Positions 42,952 through 50,473 of a DNA stretch of 64,000 nucleotides are shown in pieces. Origin of the DNA: Catenulispora sp. MAP5-51 (GTDB lineage Bacteria > Actinomycetota > Actinomycetes > Streptomycetales > Catenulisporaceae). The notes under the pieces were generated by a model that was not told the origin of the DNA, did no database searches, and was given only the letters and a program-made list of their open reading frames with translations. The position numbers were made by a program, and so were the translations under genes. The DNA lies in the NCBI RefSeq assembly GCF_041261205.1, contig NZ_JBGCCH010000021.1, positions 1 through 64,000 on the forward strand. Direction: 5' to 3'. Position 1 is the first letter of the stretch; each line of letters opens with the position of its first letter.

Positions 42952-43286
42952 GTTCCGCATCGGAGACGCCGATCGGGCGGGCCGACATCGAGGCGGACAT
43001 CGCCCGCACTCGGACGCAGCTTTCGCGAACGCTGGAAGCGCTCATGGCGAAGACGGACGTGAAGACGCGAGCCAAGGACGCGAGCGGTGGCGTCCTCGTC
43101 GAGGTGGGGAGCCGCGGCTTGCAGGCCGTATCCCGCACCCGGGACACGATCGCGGGCCTGCTGCAGTCCGCTCGTGGTTCCACCCAGACCAACAAGGGAC
43201 GGCTGTCGGCGGCGGCGGTATTGGCCGGCGCGGTCACGGCACTTCTGGCTGCGTTCAGGTTCCAGCCCAGGGGAGGCCGCCGGTGA
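42948..43286 (+). CDS. DUF3618 protein
   Basis: 112 residues. It has the family signature IEADIARTRTQLSRTLEALM, a helical middle part and a C-terminal TM helix (AAAVLAGAVTALLAAF). The ATG at 42948 overlaps the preceding stop by four bases, and its own stop overlaps the next GTG. It is found with holin-like and YtxH-like genes in actinomycetes; its role is unknown, perhaps membrane scaffolding under stress. Confidence 0.85.
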   Translation: MSSASETPIGRADIEADIARTRTQLSRTLEALMAKTDVKTRAKDASGGVLVEVGSRGLQAVSRTRDTIAGLLQSARGSTQTNKGRLSAAAVLAGAVTALLAAFRFQPRGGRR

Positions 43287-43459
43287 AGCCGCTGACCGCC
43301 AAGGATGAATGGCCGGACGCCGGCGACGCCGACACCGGATGGACGGAGCTGCTGGTCGGAGCCGGCTTGGAAGCGGCGGTGTTCGCCGTGGCCAAGGCGT
43401 CTGCCACGCGCTTGCAGGCAGCCGGTATCCGTCACGCAGTCGAATCGGACTCGGACTGA
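43283..43459 (+). CDS. DUF4235 protein, shortened
   Basis: 58 residues starting at the GTG at 43283 within a GTGA overlap. The C-terminal half of DUF4235 is present (GDADTGWTELLVGAGLEAAV, then FAVAKASATRLQAAGIRHA). The N-terminal part that normally includes a TM helix of the type YKxxGxxxG is missing; after VKPL the sequence jumps to the acidic linker. The deletion is in frame and keeps the overlap with DUF3618. One TM helix remains. The function is unknown and possibly impaired. Confidence 0.65.
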   Translation: MKPLTAKDEWPDAGDADTGWTELLVGAGLEAAVFAVAKASATRLQAAGIRHAVESDSD

Positions 43460-43501
43460 GAGGGACTCGGACTGAGACGGACTCGAAAACGAGGAGGAAA
43501 A

Positions 43502-43843
43502 ATGAAGCGCGCACTCACTTTGGCCACCGGTATGGGCGTGGGATACGTCGTCGGCACCAGAGCCGGCCGCGAGAAGTACGACCGGATGAAGCTCAAGGTG
43601 CACGAGGTGAGTCAGCAGCCTGCGGTCGCCGGAATCCGGGAGAACCTGCAGGAACGTGTGGAGACCGCGTCCAAGTCCGTGGCCGGCAAAGTCACGGATG
43701 TCGCCTCGGGGCTGACGAAGAAGCTCCACAGCTCTTCGCACGATGAGGAGCCTTCGGCCCCTGTGGTTCCGGCGCCCGAGGCGTCCGATGAGTTTCCCGC
43801 GGCGCCCACCACCGGCATCGTGCCGGATGGTGATGCTGTGTAA
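43502..43843 (+). CDS. YtxH-like small membrane-anchored protein
   Basis: 113 residues. An N-terminal glycine-zipper TM helix (LATGMGVGYVVGTRAGREKY) is followed by a charged helix (QERVETASKSVAGKVTDVAS) and an acidic Pro-rich tail. It is typical of YtxH-like general-stress proteins. GAGGAGG lies six bases before the ATG at 43502. It is the last gene of the holin/DUF3618/DUF4235 operon; a terminator with a T-rich tail follows. Confidence 0.78.
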   Translation: MKRALTLATGMGVGYVVGTRAGREKYDRMKLKVHEVSQQPAVAGIRENLQERVETASKSVAGKVTDVASGLTKKLHSSSHDEEPSAPVVPAPEASDEFPAAPTTGIVPDGDAV

Positions 43844-43862
43844 GAACCGTTTGATGTCGAGG

Positions 43863-43903
43863 CCGGCCAGCTCTTGCGTGGAGCGTGGCCGGTCTTTTCC
43901 TTT
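43863..43903 (+). terminator. Hairpin plus T-rich tail
   Basis: Arms 43863-43873 and 43881-43892 (one bulged G) form an 11-bp stem, followed by TCTTTTCCTTT, a rare classic intrinsic terminator in this GC-rich DNA. It lies between the YtxH operon and the convergent cupin gene. Confidence 0.82.
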
Positions 43904-43923
43904 CGGCGGCGACCACGCCGCGG

Positions 43924-44382
43924 TCAGGCGTAGTCGGATGCGGGAGTCGTGGCGTAGCGGGGCATGGTCTCGGCGGTGGCTTCCTGCATCGAGGCCCCGC
44001 CGGACATGGCGTCGCGCATGTCGCGGAAGTACTGCACGTACAGGTCGGGGGTGAAGGTGTTGACCATCACCAGCGGTTCGTCGCCGGGGTTGGCGAAGGT
44101 GTGCGGCGCGCCGGGCGGCACCATCACCAGGGTTCCGGGCGGGGCTTCGTAGTCGTCGGTGCCGACGGTGAAGCGTGCCGTGCCGGAGACGACGTAGAAG
44201 CCTTCGTCGTGCTCGGCGTGGCGGTGCTGGGGCGGGCCGGGGCTGCGCGGGGCGAGGGTGATCTCGGCGATGCCGAGGCGGTGGCCGGTGGTGGCGCCGT
44301 CCTCCAGGATGCGGAGGCGGGCCGGGCCGAGCGCGACGTGTTCGCCGTCGTCGGGGGAGACGACTGAGACCGGGACGGTCAT
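43924..44382 (-). CDS. Cupin_2 domain protein
   Basis: 152 residues. Cupin motif 1 is PPQHRHAEHDEGFYVVSGTARF (His, His, Glu metal ligands), and motif 2 is PPGAPHTFANPGDEPLVMVN (His). The C-terminal helix (YFRDMRDAMSG) is typical of small quercetinase- or isomerase-like cupins. It probably binds one metal. The ATG at 44382 has AGGAGA four to five bases upstream. It is divergent from a TetR regulator, with matching half-sites between, so it is the likely target. The substrate is unknown. Confidence 0.83.
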   Translation of the reverse strand: MTVPVSVVSPDDGEHVALGPARLRILEDGATTGHRLGIAEITLAPRSPGPPQHRHAEHDEGFYVVSGTARFTVGTDDYEAPPGTLVMVPPGAPHTFANPGDEPLVMVNTFTPDLYVQYFRDMRDAMSGGASMQEATAETMPRYATTPASDYA

Positions 44383-44418
44383 GGTTCTCCTGGGTCGGGG
44401 CCGAGTTGATGAGGGTGG

Positions 44419-44472
44419 ACTCTCATAAGAGTAGGCGGATGGCTCGCTTTTATGCAAGCTAACTCTTATAAT
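44419..44472. promoter_or_regulatory. Putative TetR operator and -10 between cupin and TetR genes
   Basis: ATAAGAGT at 44425-44432 and its reverse complement ACTCTTAT at 44462-44469 form an inverted repeat. The first site is itself semi-palindromic (ACTCT-cata-AGAGT, 44419-44432). A perfect TATAAT at 44467-44472 overlaps the second site, 43 bp before the TetR ATG, so a bound repressor would shut its own promoter. Confidence 0.65.
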
Positions 44473-44515
44473 GCGTGTTGACTTGCTGTCATCACGTTCC
44501 GTGCAGGAGGCTCCG

Positions 44516-45133
44516 ATGAGCACGACCACTGGTCAGGCCTCGACCGGCCGGGTGAACCAGAAGCGGCGCACACACGCGGCGATCGTCAAGGCCGCGGCCG
44601 ATCTGATGCTCACCGGCGGCGAGGTCACGATGCCGGAAGTGGCGAAGGCCGCGCTGGTGTCGGAGGCGACGGCCTACCGCTACTTCCCGGACCTGGCCAG
44701 CCTGCTGGCCGAGGCGATGGCCGACACGCTCCCCGACCCCGCCGAGGCGTTCGCCGGGGTCGCGGACTCGGCCGATCCGGTCGAGCGGGTCGCCGCCGCC
44801 GCGGCGCACCTGGCCCGCCTGGTCCTGGCCAGGGCCGGGGCGGTGCGCGCGATGATCGCCGCGACGATCGTGCGTCCCGAGAGCGCGACACGTCGGCCGG
44901 GCCTGCGGTTCGCGCTCATCGAGCAGGCGTTGCAGCCGTGGGCTGACAGTGCTGACAGTGCTGACAGTGCTGACGGCGAGACGTTGGAGAACCTCAAGCG
45001 CGATCTGTCGATCGTCATGGGCGCGGAAGCGTTGTTCTCGCTGATGGACCTGGGCGGTCTGGGTCCCGAGGACGCGGTGGCCGCCATCGTGCGCACGGCG
45101 ACCACGCTCACCCGGGCTGCGCTGTCCCAGTAA
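44516..45133 (+). CDS. TetR-family regulator
   Basis: 205 residues. The N-terminal HTH reads HAAIVKAAADLMLTGGEVTM then PEVAKAALVSEATAYRYFPD. The ligand-binding domain includes an (Ala-Asp-Ser)n stretch from a 9-bp tandem array at 44942-44977. GGAGG lies six bases before the ATG at 44516. It is divergent from the cupin gene and probably represses it and itself through the ATAAGAGT sites. The ligand is unknown. Confidence 0.87.
   Translation: MSTTTGQASTGRVNQKRRTHAAIVKAAADLMLTGGEVTMPEVAKAALVSEATAYRYFPDLASLLAEAMADTLPDPAEAFAGVADSADPVERVAAAAAHLARLVLARAGAVRAMIAATIVRPESATRRPGLRFALIEQALQPWADSADSADSADGETLENLKRDLSIVMGAEALFSLMDLGGLGPEDAVAAIVRTATTLTRAALSQ
44942..44977. repeat. 9-bp tandem repeat, four units, in TetR gene
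   Basis: GCTGACAGT three times, then GCTGACGGC, encoding Ala-Asp-Ser triplets in a loop of the ligand-binding domain. Confidence 0.9.
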
Positions 45134-45236
45134 CGGTCGTCTCGGCCGTCGGCGCCTTCAGTCCGGGTCCCGCCCCCGGCGACGGCGACGTCCCACAAGG
45201 CCCCGGCGGTTCGACGAGGCCGAACAGCTGCTGCGA

Positions 45237-45773
45237 TCACTGGCGTACAGCGTCTCCGCCCGACCGGCCTGATGGCGCTGCCGGAAGGTCAGTGTCGCCG
45301 TGGCCCGGCCCCTCTGACTCGGGCAGCTCGAAGCCGAGCCCGGCCAGTGCCGCCTCGGCCACTGCCCGGTCCTGGTCAGCGGTACCGCCGGAGATGCCGA
45401 GTCCGCCGATGCACCGACTGTTCTCCACGATCGGGAAGCCGCCGCCCACCGCGACCAGGCGCGGGCGGTGGGCCAGCTGCGCGACGCCGGGGTCGGCGAA
45501 ATAGAGCGGCCAGATGTGGGTCGCCAGCCGGAAGGAGGCAGCGGTCCACGCCTTGTCGATGGCAACCTCGACTGCCAGGAACGGTGCGTCGTCGGTGCGC
45601 TCGAACGCGGTCAGGTGGCCGGCGGCGTCGGTGACGGCGACCGCCGCCTCGAAGCCGAGCCGGGCCGCCTCGGCGTGCACCGCGCCGATCAGCGCGGACG
45701 CCGCCGCGCGGGTGATCGAGGGCGAGGGCGTCGACTTCGCTACGGGTCGATCAGAGTTTGTGGTGATGCCCAT
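45237..45773 (-). CDS. GlcG/HbpS-family heme-binding-like protein
   Basis: 178 residues. The family core is clear: AASALIGAVHAEAARLGFEA, AVTDAAGHLTAFERTDDAPF, AIDKAWTAASF, VAVGGGFPIVENSRCIGGLG and ISGGTADQDRAVAEAALAGL. Known members bind or degrade heme (HbpS) or accompany glycolate genes (GlcG). No signal peptide is present, so it is cytoplasmic. The SD GAAGGAG precedes the ATG at 45773. It is the last gene of the MDR-NIPSNAP-HbpS operon. The tail of 30 residues is unstructured. Confidence 0.85.
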   Translation of the reverse strand: MGITTNSDRPVAKSTPSPSITRAAASALIGAVHAEAARLGFEAAVAVTDAAGHLTAFERTDDAPFLAVEVAIDKAWTAASFRLATHIWPLYFADPGVAQLAHRPRLVAVGGGFPIVENSRCIGGLGISGGTADQDRAVAEAALAGLGFELPESEGPGHGDTDLPAAPSGRSGGDAVRQ

Positions 45774-45785
45774 CGCGGCGCTCCT

Positions 45786-46106
45786 TCACTTCAGCGGGGA
45801 CGCGGGCGTGGGGACGACCCGGGTGACGACGGACTTCTCGGGGATCAGCAGCCCGTACACCACCGGACCGATCTCGTTCTTCCAGCGGTCGTCCTCGTAG
45901 ACGGCCGCGTAGAGGTTTTCGCGCTGGGTCTCGTCGTCGAAGCGGCGGATCCAGATGTAGCCGTCCGGGTCCTCCTCGTCGACGAACGAGGCGGTGACCG
46001 CCATCCCGTGGGACTGCTGGTAGGGGATGACCACGTCCTCCATGTAGCGGACCCACTCGTCGCGGCGTCCGGCGACAGCCTGGTAGCGGCGTATTTCGTA
46101 GAACAT
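45786..46106 (-). CDS. NIPSNAP-family protein
   Basis: 106 residues of one ferredoxin-like alpha/beta domain: MFYEIRRYQAVAGRRDEWVR, VIPYQQSHGMAVTASFVDE, YIWIRRFDDETQRENLYAAV and YEDDRWKNEIGP. NIPSNAP proteins are small dimers of uncertain role, often beside oxidoreductases. SD AGGAGCAAG-like sequence lies before the ATG at 46106. The gap to the next gene is only 12 bp, and 45 bp separate it from the oxidoreductase, so the three form one operon. Confidence 0.88.
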   Translation of the reverse strand: MFYEIRRYQAVAGRRDEWVRYMEDVVIPYQQSHGMAVTASFVDEEDPDGYIWIRRFDDETQRENLYAAVYEDDRWKNEIGPVVYGLLIPEKSVVTRVVPTPASPLK

Positions 46107-46151
46107 GGACTTGCTCCTGTTCGCTGATCGGTTCTCGGGGTGTGGTCCAGA

Positions 46152-47120
46152 TCAGCCGGCGACGCTCAAGACGATCTTGCCGCGGGTGCGGCCGGCTTCT
46201 CCCTGCTCCTGCGCGGCGCCGGCTCGCTCCAGCGGGTAGACAGCCTCGACCTCCACCGCGACCAGCCCGGCGTCGATGAGTTCGGCGATCCGGGTCAGGG
46301 CCGGCGCGTCCGGCTCGACCAGGAACGGCGTCACGCGCACGCCGCGCGCCGCGGCGGCCGAGGCCAGCTCCGGCGAGACGCCGGCCGGGACGGCTACCAG
46401 CAGACCGCCCGGACGCAGCACCTCCAGCGAGCGCAGCGAGGTCTGGTCGTGGAGGTCGCCGACCATGTCGATCACGACGTCGACGTCCGACACGGCGTCC
46501 TCGAAGCGGACGGCCGTGTAGTCGATCACCTCGTCGGCGCCGAGGTCGCGCAGCCATGCGTGCCGACCGGCACTCGCGGTGCCGATGACGTAGGCGCCCA
46601 GATGCTTGGCGAACTGGACCGCGAAGTGCCCGACCCCGCCGGCCGCGGCGTGCACCAGCACCCGCTGTTCGGGCCGCACCTCGGCCGCGTCCACCAGCGA
46701 CTGCCAGGCGGTCAGGGCTGCCAGCGGCACGGCGGCGGCCTGCTCGTGGGTGGCGGTGGCGGGCTTGCGGGCGAACTGCCGGGCCGGCGCGGTGACGTAC
46801 TCGGCGTAGCCGCCGGCCGCGCGCGGGAACCACGGCATGCCGTAGACCTCGTCGCCCGGCTTCAGCGTCGTGACGCCGAAACCCACCTCCTCGACGACGC
46901 CCGACACGTCCCAGCCCAGGACGAACGGCGGCTGACCCAGCACCCCGGCCATCCCGGTCCCGCCACGGGTCTTCCAGTCCACCGGATTCACGCCGGCGGC
47001 GTGCACCCGCACCAGCACCTCGGTCGGCAGCGGCTCGGGCCGTGGCACCCGGCGGATCTGGAGGACCTCCGGCCCGCCGAACGAGTCCTGGACCACCGCG
47101 CGCATCAGCTTCTCGGACAT
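46152..47120 (-). CDS. NADP-dependent quinone oxidoreductase-like MDR protein
   Basis: 322 residues. It is a zinc-free medium-chain reductase: MRAVVQDSFGGPEVLQIRRV, AAGVNPVDWKTRGG, LGWDVSGVVEEVG, and a Rossmann motif in VLVHAAAGGVGHFAVQFAKH. The end (GKIVLSVAG) is normal. It reduces quinones or activated alkenes in known relatives. The ATG at 47120 follows GGGGTGA. It heads the operon with NIPSNAP and HbpS-like genes and is divergent from an HxlR regulator, the usual arrangement for quinone- or aldehyde-responsive control. Confidence 0.88.
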   Translation of the reverse strand: MSEKLMRAVVQDSFGGPEVLQIRRVPRPEPLPTEVLVRVHAAGVNPVDWKTRGGTGMAGVLGQPPFVLGWDVSGVVEEVGFGVTTLKPGDEVYGMPWFPRAAGGYAEYVTAPARQFARKPATATHEQAAAVPLAALTAWQSLVDAAEVRPEQRVLVHAAAGGVGHFAVQFAKHLGAYVIGTASAGRHAWLRDLGADEVIDYTAVRFEDAVSDVDVVIDMVGDLHDQTSLRSLEVLRPGGLLVAVPAGVSPELASAAAARGVRVTPFLVEPDAPALTRIAELIDAGLVAVEVEAVYPLERAGAAQEQGEAGRTRGKIVLSVAG

Positions 47121-47221
47121 GGTTCACCCCATGGAATAGATCGGCGATAAAGGCCGATTACGGTCTTTCCGTTGACGGGAATGAAGCTATCCCCGAGGGC
47201 GTAGTTACCATCAAGGTCCAC

Positions 47222-47240
47222 TGCTTCCCATCGGGAAGCA
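47222..47240. promoter_or_regulatory. Inverted repeat TGCTTCCC-ATC-GGGAAGCA, probable HxlR operator
   Basis: Perfect 8+3+8 symmetry, 21 bp before the HxlR ATG, in the gap shared with the oxidoreductase operon. Upstream on the minus strand TTGATG and GATAGC are spaced 17 bp apart and could be the operon promoter. Confidence 0.72.
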
Positions 47241-47260
47241 TGCAGGTGAGGAGCATCGCG

Positions 47261-47641
47261 ATGACGACCGGCTGCCCGACGGGCCAGCACCCGCACCATG
47301 ACGTGTACACCGCGCAGTGCCCGTGCCGCGCGCTGCTGGACCTGCTGGCCAACAAGTGGTCCGCCCTGGCCATCGGCGCACTGGAGGACGGCGCGCAGCG
47401 CTTCGGCGCTTTGCAGAAACGGCTTCAGGGCGTCAGTCCCAAGGTCCTGACTCAGACCCTGCGCCGGCTGGAAGACTTCGGCCTGGTGGACCGTACCGTC
47501 TACCCGGCCATCCCGCTGCACGTCGAGTACGAGCTCACCGCACTCGGCAAGAGTGCCGCCGTACCCCTGAATTCGCTGCGGGCCTGGGTCGAGGACAACA
47601 TCGACGACGCGGTTCCGCACTCTGTGGCGACTACTGCTTGA
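47261..47641 (+). CDS. HxlR-family transcriptional regulator
   Basis: 126 residues with the HxlR winged-helix signature: CPCRALLDLLANKWSALAIG, ALEDGAQRFGALQKRLQGVS, PKVLTQTLRRLEDFGLVDRT and VEYELTALG. Cys in CPC near residue 27 could sense electrophiles, as in HypR/QorR relatives. The ATG at 47261 has GAGGAG eight bases upstream; the ATG at 47240 lacks an SD and lies in the operator. It presumably controls the divergent MDR operon and itself. Confidence 0.9.
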   Translation: MTTGCPTGQHPHHDVYTAQCPCRALLDLLANKWSALAIGALEDGAQRFGALQKRLQGVSPKVLTQTLRRLEDFGLVDRTVYPAIPLHVEYELTALGKSAAVPLNSLRAWVEDNIDDAVPHSVATTA

Positions 47642-47861
47642 TCCTCTCCCGGGTGTTCATGTGCCGGCGGCGCGTGCGTCCGAGGCGGCCCCGAACGGCC
47701 CCGAGGACAGCGGTGGGCCGCCGCCTGCCGCCAGGCGCGCGGAGAAGCTGCTTTCCCGCAAACCGGTTGAGCTCTGCTCTGGCGCAAGCAGGGCCGTGGG
47801 AGCAGCATGGGAACAACGGGGCGACCGACGCCGATGCGAGCGCAGGAGGAATGGAGGCGTC

Positions 47862-48080
47862 ATGCCGGCGCTGGACAGCAAGACGGAGAAGGACGCGATC
47901 GAATCGGTGACAGCGCGCCTCGCCGCGGCATTCGGCGATGTCCCCCGGGACGGTCTGGAGGCCTCGGTCCAGCGTGCATACCGCAGCTTCGACAGCAGCC
48001 GGGTGCGCGCCTTCGTGCCGTTGCTCGTCGAGCACGCCGTTCGCGACGAACTCGCGGGCCGCCTGTCGTCCACGACGTGA
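47862..48080 (+). CDS. Three-helix-bundle small protein
   Basis: 72 residues, predicted all-helical: EKDAIESVTARLAAAFGDVP, LEASVQRAYRSFDSSRVRAF and VPLLVEHAVRDELAGRL. The pattern matches small actinobacterial proteins with a 'three-helix bundle dimerisation' domain, often fused to Na/K-ATPase-like or response-regulator proteins. GGAGG lies five to six bases before the ATG at 47862. It is a single gene; the function is unknown. Confidence 0.7.
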   Translation: MPALDSKTEKDAIESVTARLAAAFGDVPRDGLEASVQRAYRSFDSSRVRAFVPLLVEHAVRDELAGRLSSTT

Positions 48081-48215
48081 GCCCTGTCCTGCCAGCCCGG
48101 TTCGCGACTTTCGTCGCACGAGCCTTACTTGCTTAAGCAGCGCAGACGGGTGTCAAGCGCTTTGGCAGGTCCGATGGCGGGGTTCCTCGGATGCCTTCGC
48201 CGGGATCGCTGCGTC

Positions 48216-48703
48216 CTAGCTCTGCGCGGTCGAGCGGACGATGATCTCGCCCACATCGACACCGGCGGGCTGCTCGATCGCGAACGCGACGGCATGCGCG
48301 ACAGCGGACGGCGGCTGTCCGATCGCCCGGACTCGGGAGGCGGTCTCCTCGTCGGTGGTCGACAGCACTCCCTCGGTAGTCGTCATGCCCGGCGAGACGA
48401 CTGTGACGCGGAGGTCAGGACCGGCTTCCTGCCGCAGTGCCTCGGAAAGGACCCGGACCGCGGTCTTCGTGGCGGCGTACACGCCCTGTGTCGGGACGAT
48501 CCGGTGGGCGGACGTCGACGAGATGTGGACGAAGTGCCCCGATCGCTGCTCGCGGAAGACGGGCAGCGCGGCGCCGATTCCGTTCAGCACTCCGGTCAGG
48601 TTCGTGGCGACCATGTCATCCCAGTCGTCCTGCCGCAGTTCGTCGAACGCGGAGATGGCCATGCTGCCGGCGTTCGAGACGAGCACGTCGAGCCGTCCGC
48701 ACC
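48216..48703 (-). pseudogene. Short-chain dehydrogenase lacking its N-terminus
   Basis: The frame encodes RCGRLDVLVSNAGSMAIS, HFVHISSTSAHRIVP (Ser), VYAATKTAV (Tyr-Lys), VVSPGMTTTEG and the normal C-terminus. The first 75 or so residues, with the TGxxxGIG nucleotide-binding loop, are missing. The 5' end runs directly into the 3' end of a TetR-like gene on the opposite strand. There is no start codon with an SD. Without the cofactor loop it cannot be an active SDR. Confidence 0.72.
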
Positions 48704-48830
48704 GTTCTTGAGATTCCTCTGGCGGATCGACCTCGACGACGCGTGGGAGGACCGCACTCGACGTATGCTCGACGCCGTCATGGACGCCCTTCGGGACAGG
48801 CGTTCCCCAGACACCGGCTCGATCGGATAG
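48704..48830 (+). pseudogene. TetR-family C-terminal remnant
   Basis: The plus strand encodes FLRFLWRIDLDDAWEDRTRR followed by MLDAVMDALRDRR and a stop at 48830. Amphipathic closing helices of this kind (W-x-RMLD-V-x-ALR) are common at the end of TetR regulators. It abuts the broken 5' end of the SDR, as expected if one deletion removed the middle of a divergent TetR/SDR pair. The length is too short for certainty. Confidence 0.5.
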
Positions 48831-48866
48831 TGGGGCGTTTAGGCGGCGGCTTCGGCCCGAGCCCGC

Positions 48867-49373
48867 TCAAGCCGCCGGCTGGAGGTCCAGCTGCAGGGTG
48901 TGTACGTGTTCGTCGCTGCGTTCGCTGTTGAGACCGACCGAGATGGAGCCCTCGTCGGTGACCGCGAACGAGACCTGGACCGTGCCGCCGGCGACCGACC
49001 ACGAGTGGCCGCCGGTGCCCGTCGAGTCCATCAGGTCCCTGATCGCCGATAGCGCCATGACCAGTTCCGGATCGCCGGCCCCGTGGTCGTGCCGGGATCG
49101 GCCGTAGTGCTCGGGAACCAGGGTCACATTCACGGTGTGCATCCGGTGCCGGGCGCGGCGTCCGCCGATCCGCAGGTGCGCGCCGATCACCGGAACGCGC
49201 AGGTCCACCTTGCCGCCGACCGTGGTGTCCATCATCACGTGCAGGGTCAGCTCGGCCGATGCCGCGACCAGCTCACCACTGCGCGGTTCCGCGGCGCCCT
49301 GGACCTCGCAGATGGAGGATTTGATCACGTCGACCAGATTGCGGATGGCGACACTGTCGCTGGCGACTTCCAC
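48867..49373 (-). CDS. Trypco2-domain-like protein
   Basis: About 168 residues. The N-terminal 90 residues follow the trypsin-co-occurring domain 2 pattern: a helix (VAIRNLVDVIKSSICEVQGA), strand AELTLHVMMDTTVGGKVDLR, V-I-G-A-H-L-R, then HRMHTVNVTLVPE. The C-terminal half is a second beta region (SWSVAGGTVQVSFAVTDEGS, HVHTLQLDLQP). The start is the GTG at 49373, with GAGGAG seven bases before it. Such domains accompany trypsin-like peptidases or signalling NTPases in actinomycete conflict or signalling systems, but none is adjacent here. The assignment is moderate. Confidence 0.55.
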   Translation of the reverse strand: MEVASDSVAIRNLVDVIKSSICEVQGAAEPRSGELVAASAELTLHVMMDTTVGGKVDLRVPVIGAHLRIGGRRARHRMHTVNVTLVPEHYGRSRHDHGAGDPELVMALSAIRDLMDSTGTGGHSWSVAGGTVQVSFAVTDEGSISVGLNSERSDEHVHTLQLDLQPAA

Positions 49374-49540
49374 GGACGGCTCCTCGGTGCGTTTCCCGGC
49401 AAGGGAACCGGCGCGGCGGCCGCCGTGGGGAGACACCGGCGCGGCCGGTCATGCACCGGTCCCGTTCTCAGGGGGCTCAGTGTTTCTCAGAGGGCTCAGT
49501 GTCTCGGGAAGCTTGTGCGTTACAGCGGCTACGGCGGCGC

Positions 49541-49774
49541 TCACTGATCGCGCTGGAACCCGCGGAACGCGGTCAGCAGTTGCTCGCGTGCCTGGCCGGA
49601 CAACGCCTCCGACGGAAGTTCGCCGAGCGTGTCGATGGTCTGCCGGAACTGCTCCAGGTAGGTCTCGCACCCGTCGCACTCGGTGAGGTGCGCGACGAAC
49701 CGTGCCTCGTCCGCCTCCGGGAGGGCGCCTTCGAGGAAGTCCGTGACCAGCTCGACGAACTCGTCGCAGTCCAT
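49541..49774 (-). CDS. Small zinc-finger anti-sigma factor, orphan copy
   Basis: 77 residues, ZAS-type: MDCDEFVELVTDFLEGALPE, H-x3-C-x2-C in HLTECDGC, and YLEQFRQTIDTLG. No TM helix, so it is a cytosolic anti-sigma factor of the RsrA-like size class. It is clearly related to the gene at 50474 (both have CxEFVELxxxxL and LEQFRQT). No sigma gene lies directly upstream; that place is taken by a truncated hydrolase on the other strand. AAAGGTG precedes the ATG. Confidence 0.83.
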   Translation of the reverse strand: MDCDEFVELVTDFLEGALPEADEARFVAHLTECDGCETYLEQFRQTIDTLGELPSEALSGQAREQLLTAFRGFQRDQ

Positions 49775-49874
49775 CCTCGGGCACCTTTCACGCTGTTTCC
49801 GCCGGTCTTCATTGGACCATGCCCCGGGGCCGCGGTGCGACCGGTGGCTCCTTCGGGGAATCAGCGTTCCGAGT

Positions 49875-50412
49875 TGTGCCGGAGGCCGTGACCGCGATCA
49901 TCAGCCAGAACGGCAACGCCTACGAGGCGGGCTTCGTCGAGAGCTTCTGGGACACGGTGCGCGCCTACCAGAACGAGCAGAACGAGCAGAACGAAGCCGA
50001 CATCCGCTCCGCGCTCACGATCGAGGCCATCAAGTGGCAGTACGAGACCGGCGTGCCGGACCCGACGCTGCTGGATCCCGAGGCCTGGCACCACGATCAC
50101 GCGATGGTCAACCGTCCCGGCAACGACCTGGTTCAGCTCAAGCTGTTCCGCGACTACGCCACCAACGTCGCGATGTACCCGCGGGTCCACGCCTACTTCC
50201 GGGAATTCCAGGTCCCGCTGCTGGCGGTCTGGGGCGCCGGCGACGAGATCTTCGGCCCCGCGGGCGCCACGGCCTTCGCCGAGGATGTGAAGAACGCTGA
50301 GATCCACCTGATCCCGGGCGGGCACTTCCTGCTCGAAAGCGCCCTCGACGAGGTCGCCGCTCTTATCAACCGCTTCCTGGCCAGGAACATCGGCTCCAGG
50401 GACGTCGGCTAG
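49875..50412 (+). pseudogene. Alpha/beta-hydrolase lacking its N-terminal half
   Basis: Recognisable from PEAVTAIISQNGNAYEAGF onwards: lid helices with a QNE triplet run (9-bp repeats at 49969-49995), HHDHAMVNRPGNDLVQLKLF, VPLLAVWGAGDEIFGPAGA (catalytic Asp) and IPGGHFLLES (catalytic His). The oxyanion loop and the nucleophile elbow, which should precede VTAIISQN, are absent. The frame is open from an ATG at 49819, but the first 18 residues look unrelated. It is probably inactive. Confidence 0.72.
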
Positions 50413-50473
50413 AGGGACGTCCAACGGGAACATCGGCTAGGCGTCCGCCGCAGCCGCACCGGGCTGAAGCGAG

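Noticed and set aside
42529-43843. Prophage, because of the holin-named gene
   Set aside because: No capsid, tail, integrase or lysin nearby; the DUF3618/DUF4235/YtxH context is a chromosomal stress operon.
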